Source of the DNA: Capsicum annuum
Lineage: Eukaryota; Streptophyta; Magnoliopsida; Solanales; Solanaceae
Assembly (NCBI RefSeq): GCF_002878395.1
Contig: NC_061116.1
Location: forward strand, 123,015,590 to 123,079,589
Reading direction: 5' to 3'
DNA: 64,000 bases
The notes under the pieces are model-generated. The model saw only the letters and a program-made list of their open reading frames with translations. It did no database searches and had not been told where the DNA came from. Positions 1 to 11,881 of this stretch are shown one piece after another (the first letter of the stretch is position 1; every line of letters starts with the position of its first letter). A program made the translations under genes and the position numbers.

Positions 1-654
1 TAATAGCTGAATACTAGATCTATAAGACTAAACTATACTTAATTTTAATAACTGGACTAAAACTGTAGAGTATCATGTAATGAGGTAAGGACTGATTGGG
101 TAATATGAGATAACTGAGCATAAATTCATTAAAAATGTATTATTTGGGAATTCAAGACCAAACGTATAACATGGTTCTAAAATATTCTGTAAACTAAGGT
201 ACTGAAATACTAATAACTGAGAAACTGATAACTCTATGCTATGATCTAGCAAACCTAAAACTGAACTGAGTTTCTAATCCGATTACTGGACTAAGACTGA
301 CACTATAACTAAGACTGTGACTGAGACTACGATTTAGATGGTAACTGGGACTGAATATACTATAAGGCATGAGTGCAAAAGGCATGAGCTGCATGACCTG
401 AGTTTGGAGTTTCTGTGTTCATGGAACATGATTCGTACTACTGAGTGCACTGGAGCTTCTCATACTAAGAACTGGAAACCAACACGATTCTATAGAAAGT
501 GTGTGAATATAAGCTTTGTTTATTAAGATAAGACGTAAAGCATGTGTAGGTATCATAATGACTAGATTACAAAACTTTAAAATGAGGTAAAGATGCGTTG
601 GACATCATTCCCACCCATTACTTTTCTACACATATAATATTAATACTAAAATCT
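1..654. other. Unassigned AT-rich sequence at window edge
   Basis: No coding similarity is visible. The stretch is rich in ACTGA and ACTAA words, like the 3' untranslated part of element D near 40200-40480. It could therefore be the 3' tail of element A with the polymerase deleted, but I cannot align it by eye. It ends where recognisable protease sequence of element A begins. Confidence 0.3.
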
Positions 655-900
655 GGAAGCTTGACTTCCTGAGATATCATAACCAGATAAATCTTGTATA
701 CCTGTTGGGTTATAATAGACTGACCCACTGGGGTGGAGGCTAAGAAAGATTTTGTTAATATTTGGTCTGACTTTAAAGTTAAATGCTATGCAAAGAGTTA
801 CAAAAGACAGAGAAACTCCTGGATCTAATGAGACATAAACATGTAAATAGGAGTTTTATAATGTACCAATGACCACATTAGGGGAACTTTCCTGATCTTT
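655..900 (-). pseudogene. Element A: aspartic protease remnant (Ty3, Del/Tekay-like)
   Basis: Read on the minus strand, this encodes a decayed retropepsin. The core LDPGVSLSFVT is visible near 830-850, matching the same region of elements B (17340-17380) and D (43870-43910). Retropepsins cut the Gag-Pol polyprotein in the virus-like particle. Frameshifts separate it from gag upstream. RT, RNase H and integrase should lie further left, but homology stops near 655, so either they are deleted or another sequence interrupts. Confidence 0.6.
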
Positions 901-2068
901 CCTGGACTAAAGTACATAAAGCCTATTTGGGTGTTGCCCACTGGCGGCACTAGAAGTGGCACCCTACTGATTCGGGCGATCGAACTAAGCTGAAGAACAA
1001 CTGTGCTGACTTCGTAGATTATCCTTAGGATAGTCTCAGACTCTGTGACCTGATTCACCTCATCCAAAACACACATCATCGCTAGCTCTACACATACCTT
1101 TATGATTCTTACTACATTCTTTGCAAAGCAGATTAGTACGAATAACGCTTGCACTACTCTGGTTTTTAAAGCCTGGTGCCCCATCATGACTGTCATTCCT
1201 AAACCTTGGTATAGGTGTACTAGTTGAAGATAGAACTAGGGTTGAAAACTTCTGACTAAACTAAGAACGGTTACCACCCTCTAACCTTAGATGGGAAAAA
1301 TTAAAGCTATCCATTCTGGCTCTCTTATTTTCTCTCTCCTTCTTCTTAAGATTTTGTTCCTCAATCTATTGAGCATGGGCCATAATCCTAGATATGTCTA
1401 TCTCCTAATCAACATCGCAATCCTGCACTCCTTAATTACTCTACCCGATGCCCTAGACATGAACTTGCTCATTCTGGATTTATCATCTACTACTACATAG
1501 AGAGCATACCTGGCTAACTAAGTAAACTTAAGGGAATACTCTTTCACACTCATACTGTCTTTCCTAATATTGATGAACTCTAACACTTTGGATTCTTTTA
1601 GCTCTAAGGGAAAGAATCTATCTAAGAAGATCATAGCAAACTCTTCCTATTTTATGGGCTCTGCATCTGCACCCCTATCTACCTTTCACTTCATAAATCA
1701 CGTATGGGCTACATCTCGTAGTTGATAGGTGGCTAACTCAGTACTCTCACTAGAAGTCACTCCCATGATATTTGTGACTTTCTGAACCTAATTGAGGAAC
1801 TCCTGTGGATTCTCTTCAGACTTAGAACCTGAGAATAAGGGAGGATTCATTTGGGTGAAGTCTCAGATCCTGGCTGTAGCAGTATTGTCCAATGGGTTGG
1901 CCAAAATAGCAGCTGGCTATTCATTTGAGTTGCAACTGAATTAGCTAGAGTAGTGAATGCAGCCCTAATTTCTGCATGAGAGACGTGCTTGTTTAGGGGA
2001 TCTTCCTGAACAGGCTGAGGTTCTGATTGATCTCCCATTCATCTTCCTTCAGTCCTCTTTGGAGGCAT
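901..2068 (-). pseudogene. Element A: gag remnant with zinc-knuckle region
   Basis: The start codon is at 2068 and gives MPPKR, the same first residues as the gag of element C at 37454, but a stop follows within ten codons. The next part, GDQSEPQPVQEDPLNKHVSH, matches the N-terminus of the B, C and D gags. Near 1050-1150 are two degenerate zinc-binding stretches, CKECSKNHKGMC and a CCHC-like motif broken by a stop. Gag would form the particle and bind RNA. Many stops and frameshifts make it non-functional. Confidence 0.7.
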
Positions 2069-2270
2069 ATTTTGTAAATGAAAGGTAAAGGATTAGACTA
2101 AAAATTTAATTGGAGCTCATGCTCACTCGCACGACATGAATACTGAAAGAAGGGAAACTTGTTCTAAACATCTAGTAGCCTCTTGTCCATAAGTATGGCG
2201 CGCAACACACCCATGTACATGACTCTACTAGATGTGGCTTTCAGACTTCCTAGGACTCTGTTGAACCTTA

Positions 2271-2284
2271 GGCTTTGATATTAA
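2271..2284 (-). other. Element A primer binding site (initiator Met-tRNA)
   Basis: The reverse complement reads TTAATATCAAAGCC. Elements B and C have TTGGTATCAGAG at this place. TGGTATCAGAGC is the usual plant initiator Met-tRNA primer site, so this is a mutated copy next to the LTR end. Confidence 0.6.
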
Positions 2285-2756
2285 GTTTGTAACACCCCGA
2301 GTCAGTACCCCAAATACTACACGATGCTTATAATCCCGAAGGACAACAAGCTAACCCATGACTGGTACCTTCAGCTATAACTAAATAATATTATGATAAA
2401 TATGCATAACATAGGCGAAAATCTATCCATAAGGTTCAAAACTTCAAATAATACTGAATATGGTATCACAATACCAAAACTAAACATCATTACTAAAAAT
2501 TGAGCAATTGTCTGAAAATACTCTAGTTTGAAAAGCCTCTAAATTATTTAAACTATGGAGTTGATGGGACAAGTTCCCACCTAAATCCAACTACAAAAAA
2601 TGAATTGAAATGCTAAAATAAATAATCACATTCTCGAACTATAAGTACTCACCACTAACTTTGTATGCTGAGAGTCTGAACTGCTAATGGTGCTTGGGAG
2701 CTCGTGCATCTGAAACTATTATATAAGACATCATAGCGCAAAAAAAAGGCATGTGT

Positions 2757-2775
2757 CAGTACTTCAAATGTACTG
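2757..2775. repeat. LTR stem-loop 1 (CAGTAC/GTACTG), element A
   Basis: CAGTAC, a 7-nt loop, then GTACTG. The same stem is present in B (19276-19295), C/D (38123-38141) and the solo LTR (14001-14020), in each case about 450-500 nt before the LTR 3' end. Confidence 0.6.
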
Positions 2776-3042
2776 TTATGCTCAGTAAGAAATCATAATT
2801 CATGAACAATACTAACTAAATATCATAAATATGACTAAACAAGAGTACACGCCTGAATATGTATACTGTAATTAAAATCATGATAACACTAAAAACTAAA
2901 TCTAAGTACTGATTAATTGATATTTGAGTATAGTGATACAAAATTACTGATAGTTGAATGACTGTATCTGCCAGTCCTAAATCTGTGGAACTGTACTGAG
3001 TTTTGAACTGAGCTGAGCGACAGTATCTGACAGTCCTAAATC

Positions 3043-3066
3043 TATAGAATTAGACTGAGTTCTATA
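3043..3066. repeat. LTR stem-loop 2, element A
   Basis: TATAGAA, a 10-nt loop, then TTCTATA: a perfect 7-bp stem just after the word CTGACAGTCC. Stem-loops with different stem sequence occupy the same place in B (19590-19608) and C/D (38362-38384). Confidence 0.5.
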
Positions 3067-3732
3067 CTGGTACTGAGACTATGGGAAGTAATCATCAAAC
3101 CGACATGCTCCTTATCTAACTGACTTGGGGTCCAACCTATAACCCTAGTTGGAAGGGTGTCAATTTCGTACCACAGGTAAGGACAAGCTATAAGTTATCC
3201 CTCTCTAATAGTAAGCTCTTCTATCAACCCTCGCTCGTAGGAAAACTCAAATGAGATTTATCAACCCTAGTCTCATAGGGAGATATCTCAATCTACGCTA
3301 GCTACATAGTTCTAGAATGCAAGGATTGCTTCTAAGGGCCACACCCTCTACTGGCAGGTGAGCCCCCATCCTTGGGTTCACTTGGTGTTGAATCCTACTC
3401 CCAACTAAATGGACACTGAACTAATTTCCTATTTCATTCTAGGCTTGACTGAACTATTACTAATCGTACTATTTAAATGAACTAAACTAAGTTCACTGGT
3501 TTTTGCTAACTGACGGAGTACTACTGAATTTTGTTAACTGAATGAGTGCAACTAAGTACTAAATTAAATATTGTGACTAACTTATGAATACTACTAAGAT
3601 TTTCCCGAGTACTATAACTGACTGAAGCTCTAGGTAAACAGCTAAGTTTTTAGGTATTGGATACCCCCAGGACTCGATATCATGAAAGGTAAATCATAGC
3701 ATAAGCTTGAAAAGCATAATTATGTGCACTTG

Positions 3733-3975
3733 TTCATAACTCATTTAATTGAATATGTTATCAAACACCTGCATGATACAACTTGCACATAAGTTAACAC
3801 GACATGATCTCTTTCCCTTACTAGTTCATAACTCATTCACAGGAATATATGATCAAACACTTGGATTATACAACTTGAACATAAGTTAACATAACATGAT
3901 CTCTTTCCCTTACTAGCTCACATGAGTAATTTATCAAGCACTTGGTAAGCATACATATGCACATAACACTAAACA
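3733..3975. repeat. 92-bp tandem repeat, about 2.5 copies, inside LTR A
   Basis: Unit 1 (3733-3824) and unit 2 (3825-3916) both begin ttcataactcatt and end ctctttcccttactag, with about 85 per cent identity by eye. A shorter third copy follows (3917-~3975), recognisable by ttatcaagcacttgg and acataaca. I do not see the repeat in the B or C/D LTRs. Confidence 0.8.
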
Positions 3976-4443
3976 ACAAGTAGATGTCACAATTCAAATC
4001 TCCATTGGCAATTTCAAGGGTTTAACATGGATCCCGATGATATTACATACATATCAATTAACCTCATGTGAAACATATCATAAAAAATAAATTGGGATCC
4101 CAATTAATCATTATAAACATGAACATAATCAAACCCAACATGGAATTCATGAAATCCATAAACTTGAAGTTTAAAAATAGTTTCTTGGACACCAAAGGTA
4201 GAAGGGACCCTTGGATGAACACTTCACATATCTTAGTTGGTGAATTCTAGAAAATTAATGGTGAAATCTTGAGCCTTGAATTTGAATTTAATTCACCTAG
4301 GGTTTTTTATTTCTTGAGCAATTTGTGAAAGAATGAATATAACTTGCTAAAAGAGAGATAAATTTTGTATTATGAGGGATAAAGGGCATGGGAAAAATAA
4401 TAAATTAACCTTGAGGACATGGCTTTTTAATGACTGTCAACTA

Positions 4444-4572
4444 AATCATCGACGCATAAGCCAATGCACCCTGCATTGAGTCTGCATTGATTCAATTGAA
4501 ATTGCACTGAGTTGAGGGAAAAATTATCTGTCAACTTGGTGGATGATGCGATGAGTTAAGATTACGTCGACT
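4444..4572 (-). repeat. U3 short-word cluster, LTR A
   Basis: Repeated short words based on TGCATTGA, with variants such as tgcaccctgcattgag, tctgcattgattc, gcactgagt and gatgcgatgag, plus several CpG. On the minus strand this lies in U3, upstream of the presumed promoter. No good TATA box is visible in this copy. Confidence 0.4.
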
Positions 4573-4834
4573 CACTATTTTGGTCATTTAAACATGATCT
4601 AAACAAGGTCTAAAAAATTTAAAACTTGTTCGAAAATACCTATTCACATTCTTGACCATGAATTAACTCAAATATTAACATTTAATGGACATAAAGGTCA
4701 AGAAATAAGATTGCCAACTTTCAAAGGCTAAAATAACACTGAGTCTGAATACATAGCTAGAATTTTCTAAGTCTGGGACCCCTTAGCAGGCTTAAAGGAC
4801 TGAGTTAAGCTAAGAATTTTGTGGGGTCTTCTAG

Positions 4835-6494
4835 TTTGCTCTTGGTATTGGTATTGAGTTGGATACTCTATTCTTCCCATGATGTGGATTTTTTCCTATT
4901 AAAGATAGAGATTTCAAAGTAGGTGATATGTTTTGTGACCGCTTCCTAAGTTGGAATATTGAAAATTCTTTAACTTGAGTTGCTTGGTTCCTATCATGGA
5001 AGTGGTCTTGACCTTGACATTGGTGTCAAATTTGTACCTTCTTCCTCAACAAGGGGATTCATGGATTTTTGAGCTATGATTTTCCTACTTGAGTGGATTC
5101 ATGAAATCCTCATTTTAGAATTTGTCCATCCTACTCAGACTTGAAGGAGTATTTCTCCTTAGTGATATGTGATTGCAGTTGTTCTTTGTCAAGATGGAGT
5201 GTTAGATTGATTAATCTCGACTAAAGTTTCATTACTTTGAGTTTCTAAAGTTTTTCTATTACTAGTATGGTTGCAGTCTTGGTGAGCTCTTGAGTATGTT
5301 TTGGTGGTTCATTCCCTCTAGTAGATATGGAGTTGATTTCTTGTATTTTCAGCTAATGATTTATCCTTTATTATGATTTTACTCTTCATCTATGTTTCAA
5401 ATTTGGCTCAGTATTTGAGTTGATGCTTTGGAATGGCGATTTTGAAGTTATGATAGATTTGGAATGTGAATGCTTGCCCATCCTCAGGGTTGGTTTGGGT
5501 ATCTAAGATCGAGCAGTTTACCCTTGATGTTGAGATTTTAGTTTGAAGTTGTAGTGCTTAAATGCAACTTTCATTTTAGATTTACGTCAGTTAGAATTTC
5601 CTATGCAGACTGGTTGATCCTACTCCGTAGTTACCTATCTGGTCTTCCTGAGATCGGATGGATTATGGTTATTAGGTGTATAAATTATAGTCCATGGGCA
5701 CGATAGTGGCTTCTACACCTTTGACCCTGGTTTTTCAATTTTTGTAGAGATTTTGGATGATCTGCTCAGGGGGTAGTATGCTTGATTTGGATTCATGTTG
5801 GTTTAATTCTTGGTTAATAGGACAGCTTGGAGCAAATCGTTCGGTGGTGAGTAGTTATGTATAACTTTAGACTTCTGGATTTCAATTTAGATTATCATCC
5901 GAACTAGTTGTAGCATTGGCATATATTGTATTCCTTGGTTACCTACAGTTGTATGCCCAGATAGTGCCTTATGGGCTTATTCTCATGGTTTCCATATGGA
6001 TTCTCAGTGGAATATCTTTAGTTCCTCAAGTTTTTGGTGATGAGATTACGCGAACAGGACTTGGATGACTTTCTACTTTATTTAGAGTGCTAGCAGGTTT
6101 GGTAAGGAAAAATAAGGTTATATTTGGATTTAGAGTTAGTGTCATGACCTGTGTCTTGGTTTGACTTTGGCTTGGATGAGCCCTTGTTGGATTGTGTTGG
6201 TATCGGTGTGGTATTGGTATGTCATGGTTTGGATTTGTGTGTTTCATCCTTCCTCAGTTTAGTTGGAGGCCAGTTTGTGGTTGAGGTTGAGTTTTGGTTA
6301 TTTGAGAAATAAAGTGAGGAAGTTGTATAAAAAGGGATACATGTGGATACATCCCTTGGAAGTTTCATCACTTCTTGGAGGTTGTCTGGGAAGTCTTGTA
6401 CAGAGCATGCAGGCCTAGTACCTTGCCCTTTTAGCTTTTGAGATCATTCTATCCATTGACTTTTGCAGATGAAAGTCCTTTTAGTAGTGAATAT
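4835..6494 (+). other. Unassigned stretch ending in a Ty3 pol/3' UTR tail
   Basis: Most of this 1.66 kb shows no recognisable protein in any frame. The last ~130 bases resemble the 3' tail of element H: residues near 6385-6430 fit the weakly conserved end of a chromovirus polyprotein, and cttttagtagtgaatat before 6495 matches the H 3' UTR at 46626-46650 (minus). I infer the degraded 3' internal part of a plus-strand H-like element. The left part could be anything. Confidence 0.4.
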
Positions 6495-7017
6495 TGTAAT
6501 GACCCTCTAGGTCATTTAGTTCATTTGCATGCATATCTGGCATTTTGAGCCTTCCTACAATGGCTACAGGTCATTTATGACTTGCCAAAACTATTGGTTC
6601 AGTGATCGAATCGTTTATTTGGATTTTGATTCATTTTCCTGTCTTAGAGCTTTTTTTGTTTTGAATTTGGTCTTAGATCAAAACTCCTACTAGATAACCT
6701 CGAATGAGAATTTTGATAGCTTCATCAGCTCTAGTATGTCAATATTAGGCTAGGGGGACCTTTTTTTCAAGTCCCAAGACTTTTGAACTCATTTTGGACT
6801 ATTAGGTGGATTATGTGAAAAATGGAACTATAAGTGTGGGCCCCACATTTAGTAGAAATGATCTGGGATGAAAGTTTTGACTGTTCCATTGAGTATGGAA
6901 CTTCAAATTTAGTGAGATGGCATAGTTTGTTTGTGCGTATGGGGTTCCAAATAAATCTTAAGCACCCGATCAAAGTCCATTCCAAACTTAAAAAATCTGG
7001 TGCACTAGGTTCTTGGT

Positions 7018-7172
7018 GCAACTGCGATCGCAGGCTATAAATCACGATCTCGAAGTAAGTTTTACTCATCATTGCGATCACGAATGGTAAACCCCGAACA
7101 CCATATATGATTTACCCTACATGCCAAATCGCGATTGCAATGGCCATAAAATATGATCGCAACTCCTTTGTG
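7018..7172 (+). repeat. U3 short-word cluster (GCGATCGCA type)
   Basis: Variants of GCGATCGCA recur about six times: gcgatcgcagg, cacgatctcg, ttgcgatcacg, atcgcgattgca, atgatcgcaac. CpG is dense for this AT-rich region. The cluster ends about 70 bases before the TATA box at 7239. Confidence 0.7.
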
Positions 7173-7238
7173 CAGTCCTAAAATATCACAATATTGATAG
7201 TCAGGTCACAATAGCGACACCTGAGTACCTGCAATGGG

Positions 7239-7246
7239 TATAAATA
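7239..7246 (+). promoter_or_regulatory. LTR TATA box
   Basis: TATAAATA in the H-family LTR, about 745 bases after the LTR start. It is the best TATA match here and marks the likely U3/R boundary about 30 bases downstream. Confidence 0.6.
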
Positions 7247-7794
7247 CCATTTCTTTAACTCGTTTTGCCCATTTTCTCATTCATTTCCAAGAGAGCTAAA
7301 CCATAGAAATTGATCAAGCTTGGGACTAAAGCTTATGGGTGATTTTAGAGCTTGAATAACAATTTTTTGTGATCTCTCTTCATATTAGTGGTAAGATTCC
7401 TTCAATTTCATGGTAAATTCTAAGGAATTAGGGCCTTCAATTCCTAAATTTTAAGGGTTTATTTGAGACCCGATTTGTGCTCCGTTTGTGCTCCATTTGT
7501 GCTCAACTTTTAAGCACAACTTTTTTTACCTTCGAAGGACCCCGTGATGGGTTTAATTTGGGATTCCATTTGCAGGCCCCCTGGGCCCGTTCTCTACTCA
7601 AAATTTGACCCGACATGTTATATGGAAATATAGGCCTCATCTGACTCCTAATGACTTGTAGATTACAATTTTGATAGTGTGGCGACATTTCGATATCGTG
7701 GAGTGAAATTGGATGTTTTGTGGGTGATTTGAGTATTTGTAGTTTGGATTTGAGGTAGTCTTTTGTCTACTCTACTCAAAAGATGGTGTGTTTT

Positions 7795-8791
7795 ATATGT
7801 TGCATCTAAATGAGAATGTTAAGATTTATTTGCTAAGATACCACAAAGGGTAAGAATCAATAGAGAAGTTGATGTTACAGGAGAAGCCAAAACTAAGTGG
7901 ATTCAAATTAAGTATGATTATATGCCTAAATATTGCAAAGAATGTTGTTGCAAGGACACTGTGAAGAAAGACGCTGGAATATTCACCTAGAGTTACATGA
8001 GAAGAAATTGGAGGAAAGGGAAGAAGCAACTAATAAACAATCAAAAGAAGGTTTTCTTGGACATAAGAAAGTGACATACAATAACAATGATAGAGGAGGA
8101 AACACAAACAAAAACAATGGCTTACAATAAGAAATAAATACAGAAGAGACAAATATGGGCACATTGTAGGGGAAATCGGGGAAAAGAAAAGTAAGAAAGG
8201 GGTAGTATTAAATGCTTTTGAATCATTGAGTGAAGAAGAGACAAAAAATATGGTTGGAGGAAAAAAATAGAGTAGAACAAATGAAAAGAAGAACAAAGAA
8301 GGAAAGAAAGTACAGAGGAGTGGGTTAGTAATAGGTTTGGTAAGTCCATAACAACTACTAATTCAACAAAGGCCATACTAGGCAAACAAAGACCAAATGA
8401 AGAAACAAAATTATTGGCATAAAAGAAGAAAACAAGTGTAACTAATGAAAAACAAACATATGAGGTCAATAAATAGAAAGATGCAGTTGATCGGGAGGGT
8501 AGATCAAAAGAATTGATGATAGTTGATCAGGGCAATAACACATATGCAATAATGGTGTTAGATGGGGTGTTACCCCTTGCAATACAAACTAAAAACCAAA
8601 TGGAATTTAGTAATAAGAAGAATAAAGATCTAGATGAGGATGATTTGGATGAAAATATAGAAAAAGTGGTAGTAGAAGGAAATCTATCACCTAAGCAAAT
8701 AGATACTATAAAAGCAACAAATGGTAAGCAAACAAATAAAGGTAAAATCTCTAATACAAATACAATGCAGACAAGGAGTCATACCTCCTAA
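7795..8791 (+). pseudogene. LINE ORF1 (RNA-binding, zinc knuckle)
   Basis: Residues around 7840-7960 read RVRINREVDV and YMPKYCKECC, then after a one-base shift QGHCEERRWNIHLELHEKK. This is the DUF4283 plus CCHC (zf-CCHC_4) type seen in plant LINE ORF1 and binds element RNA. The final Cys of the knuckle is lost. The C-terminal part (8513-8791) is acidic and Lys/Asn-rich and contains LDEDDLDENI, a typical ORF1 tail segment. The two parts are in different frames with stops between. Confidence 0.75.
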
Positions 8792-8819
8792 GCTAAAGAA
8801 ATATAAATTCTTTAATATG

Positions 8820-9440
8820 GTATACAATATCGATGAAAACTTAAAGAATATTCACCAGACTGATAACATGACAAAAAGACATCATTTTATTTTATAGGGC
8901 TGATGTAACCCTTTCAGGAAAGACACAATACAGAAGATAACAAAACAAGATTGGGTATCCAGCATGTAGTGGATAACACTTTTGGTAAGATATGGCCCTT
9001 CATGGATTTAATTGTTAAATTTAATGTAACCAGAAAGGAAGAGCAACAACTTACTCTAAAGTTACTGAATCAGGAACTAGGTGTGACAGTTATTGTTACA
9101 TTAGTCTATGCAAAATATACACAGACTGAGAGATTATCATTGTGGGACTCTTTGAGAGATATGGCTCTTTTAATTAAGGACCCATAGTTGGTAGGAGGAG
9201 ATTTTAATATAATGATCGATGATAAATAGAGGACTTCAGGCATTGTATAAATATATGGATTTTAGAAAATAGTAGATTCAAGGGAAGTAAATACACATGG
9301 TGGAATGGAAGAACTAATACAGAATGTATCTTTAAGATACTGGATAGGGAGATATGTAATGATAAGGTGCAAAGTTTATTCCCAGTAATGGAGGTTGAGT
9401 ATTTCATCAGAAGTGGGTTATATCACCTACCATGATTGTT
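8820..9440 (+). pseudogene. LINE ORF2 endonuclease domain
   Basis: The fragment VTLVYAKYTQTERLSLWDSL (within 9094-9160) is followed, after a stop replacing a conserved Trp, by VGGDFNIMIDD. GGDFN (9194-9208) holds a catalytic Asp/Asn of the exonuclease-endonuclease-phosphatase fold that nicks target DNA for LINE integration. Several frameshifts lie upstream. The sequence between 9440 and 9940 is the degenerate linker to RT, with stops in all frames. Confidence 0.8.
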
Positions 9441-9939
9441 ACATCTTAGTACAGTCAATGAGCAGATTGTGAAATCATTTAAACTTTTGAATTTCTAACT
9501 TATGGAGGAATCTTATATAGATGTAATAAGGCAAAATTGGAAAATAGATGTAAAGAAGTAATCCTGTTATTATGTTCCATAGCAAGTTAAAAAGGACTAA
9601 ATTTTCCTTAAATCAATAGAGTAAGGAAATGTTTGGTAATATTTTTCAAGAAATTGCAACTTTAGAGGAAATCATCATAGTCTGAGAGATGCATATTGAA
9701 GAAAATCCTTCATGTACTAATAGAGAAAAATTACATAAAGCTCATGTAATTGTTAAAGGGAGAAGAAGCAAACTAAAAATGAAGAGAATTTAGAATGAAT
9801 AGGGTGTATGGTTAGAACAACAAACAGAGATTGTTGATGTATTTGTAGAATTTTTTCATAAGCAATTCACAAAATAATAGGAAGGGGATGACTTCTTAAT
9901 GCTGGAAGAACTATCGTGAATAGTGTCCAAAGAAAAAAA

Positions 9940-11150
9940 TGAGGAGTTGAATAGAACCCCAAGCAAGGAAGAAGTTAGAGTTGTAGAAATGGGGTTTAAT
10001 AGACACAGTACAGGAGGACCAGATGGAATAACATGTGCTTTCTACTAGGATGCATGGGACATTATTGGAGAAGATATTTATCAAATGGTACTAGAATTTT
10101 TCTGTGGATTTGAACTACCTAGATTCATCATTCATACTAATTTGGTACTTCTACAATAGAAGTTAACGATGAATACATTTTCTAACATAAGGCCTATATT
10201 TTTAAGCCAGTTTGTGAATAAGATATTCTCAAGGATTATTCATGATTGAATCAAAAAACTTTTTCCATAGATTATCTCAGAAGAACAAGTTGGGTTTATT
10301 AAGGTAGAAGCATTGCTGAAAATATTTTGGTTGTTTAGGAAATTATTATAGAAATAAGAAAAAGAGGAAAGCCCCCCCCCCCCCCCCCCCCCCCACACAT
10401 TGTTATTAAACTACATATGATGAAATCTTATGATAGGGTGGAGTGGCTATATTTGATAAAAGTCTTGAGAAAACTAGGTTTTAGTGAAAGAAAAATAGAT
10501 ATGGTGTATAAACTAGTGCGGAATAATTGGTATTCAATCCTGCTGAATGGCCAACCAAAAGGATATTTTAGATCCTCAAAAGGCTTAAAACAAGGGGATG
10601 ATTTTATCTCATAAACTTTTTATTCATGCAGCATAAGTGATGTCTAGATCTCTAAAATCATTGATTCACAAAAAAGAGTTTAGGATGTTTGGTGTGCCTA
10701 AAAGAAGACCTAAAATAATCATTTTGCATTTGCAGATGACATGATTATTCTCTATAAACTTGAACTTGGAACATTGCAGAAGGTCACAGGAATTTGGAAA
10801 AATAGGAATAAGTTTCAGGCTAGAAGGTAAATAAAGAGAAGAGTGCAATTTACTTGCACAAAGGAGTATCCCATGGAGTAGTGGTAATGGAAAAGGTAGC
10901 TACAGGTATTTTGAGAAAGAAATTTCCTTTTACTTACCTCGGATGTCCTATTTTATACATGAGGAATAAGAAGGATTACTATCAACACATAATGAATAGA
11001 ATAAGTTCTAAATTGCAAGTTTTGAAAGTGAAGCTATTATCATATGGAGGAAGAGCCATTGTTATCAAGCATGTATTGCAGATTACACCAATTCTCTATT
11101 TATTAGTGATGAATCCCCTTTGAATATTCTTAACACTATCCAAAGGATGT
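9940..11150 (+). pseudogene. LINE ORF2 reverse transcriptase domain
   Basis: It starts with FNRHSTGGPDGITCAFY near 9990-10050, the LINE RT entry motif. MKSYDRVEWLYLIKVLRKLG (10420-10478) carries the first catalytic-motif Asp, and SSKGLKQGD is a further RT motif. The catalytic FAFADDMIIL lies at 10723-10752, with FADD at 10729-10740. RT copies LINE RNA at the nicked target. A run of 23 C lies between the first two motifs. Stops and frameshifts make it inactive. Confidence 0.85.
10372..10394. repeat. Homopolymer of 23 C
   Basis: An uninterrupted run of C inside the LINE RT region, preceded by purine-rich aagaggaaag and followed by acacattg. Surrounding codons recover the RT frame afterwards, so the run replaces or expands a short stretch. 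It may be a true expansion or a read/assembly artefact. Confidence 0.9.
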
Positions 11151-11881
11151 TTGCTCAGTTTTTATCGAGCGTTTTTATAAGAGGAAGAGGGATACATCGA
11201 TCAAAGTAGTAAAACCGATGGCTACCGGGGGAATGGGAAATGGGTTTTAGATTGATATAGGCTATGTCCATGGCCATTTTTGCAAATTATGGTGGAATTT
11301 CATGACAAAGACCTCTGCATGGAGTACTTACATGAATAACAAGTATTGCATAAAATAAAACCCAAACATAGCGATATGGGAAACTACATAAAAGGTTCAT
11401 AGGTATGGAAAAAAATGTTACAAGTCACGGATCTAACAGAGCATCAAATTCTATGACAAACTAGGAGTGGAAATGCTCAGTTATGGTTTGATAAGTGGAA
11501 AGCTATTGGTGAATTATACACTATAATATAGGTGAGCAGGGTGTGGGATGACAGATATTAGTATGTGAAATACTTGGTACAAGATGGTGCATGGAATGAG
11601 CATCTAATTATTGATTTATTTCCTGAAGAAGTAGCAAATCATATTCCGAAAAAGCTTAGACCACCAATTCATTCAGAGGAAAAGGAGAAAACAAGATGGA
11701 TGCTTGAGCCCAGAAGAAATTTCACTGTAACATAAGTGTGGAAATATATCAGACAAAAGGAGAAGCCAAATAGAATGTTAATGCAGATACAGATAAAAGG
11801 GCTACCATTCAAAATTGCCTTTTTCATAAGGAGTATGTGGAAGTTTAAAGTACCTGCGGATATGGGGTTTTGCAAGACCAT
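11151..11881 (+). pseudogene. LINE ORF2 post-RT region and start of zinc domain
   Basis: The decayed connector after RT includes KEKTRWMLEPRRNFTV near 11685-11730 and FKIAFFIRSMWKFKVPADMG near 11808-11868. The latter resembles the start of the zf-RVT domain of plant LINEs. The reading continues across the solo LTR: removing 11882-14498 joins this to a C-rich zinc motif at 14500. Confidence 0.7.

Larger units (their letters stand above)
2288..4834 (-). mobile_element. Element A 5' LTR (Del/Tekay-like, about 2.55 kb)
   Basis: On the minus strand the LTR runs from about 4834 to 2288 and ends in GGGGTGTTACA next to the primer site. It aligns with the LTRs of B (18813-21527) and C/D (37677-40133) through shared words such as aaggacaacaagctaaccca near its 3' end. 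The length fits Del/Tekay chromoviruses, which have unusually long LTRs. The far end is inferred from a decayed match to the terminal GGGGTATTACA of D and is approximate. Confidence 0.7.
6495..7785 (+). mobile_element. H-family LTR (plus strand), cut by LINE
   Basis: Begins TGTAATGACCCTCTAGGTCA. The H LTR on the minus strand starts the same way at 46624, and the two stay similar over the first ~450 bases (for example gggccccacattt against gggatccactttt). A TATA box and U3 word cluster follow. The right end is not defined, because LINE coding sequence starts near 7790 without a recognisable LTR terminus, so it is probably truncated. Confidence 0.75.

Noticed and set aside
1..654. Calling this the 3' UTR of element A
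   Set aside because: The word content is similar to the D 3' UTR, but no alignment holds by eye and no polypurine tract or 3' LTR is visible before the window edge.
4068..4250. 60-residue frame in LTR A
   Set aside because: Low-complexity Ile/Asn/Lys sequence in an LTR, without a counterpart in LTRs B or C/D.
8030..8469. Hydrophobic minus-strand open frames rich in Phe, Leu and Ser
   Set aside because: They are antisense to the Lys/Glu-rich LINE ORF1; the hydrophobic composition is a by-product of A-rich coding on the other strand.
10372..10394. C run as a minus-strand polypurine tract of an LTR element
   Set aside because: No LTR start follows on either strand, and LINE RT coding continues on both sides.
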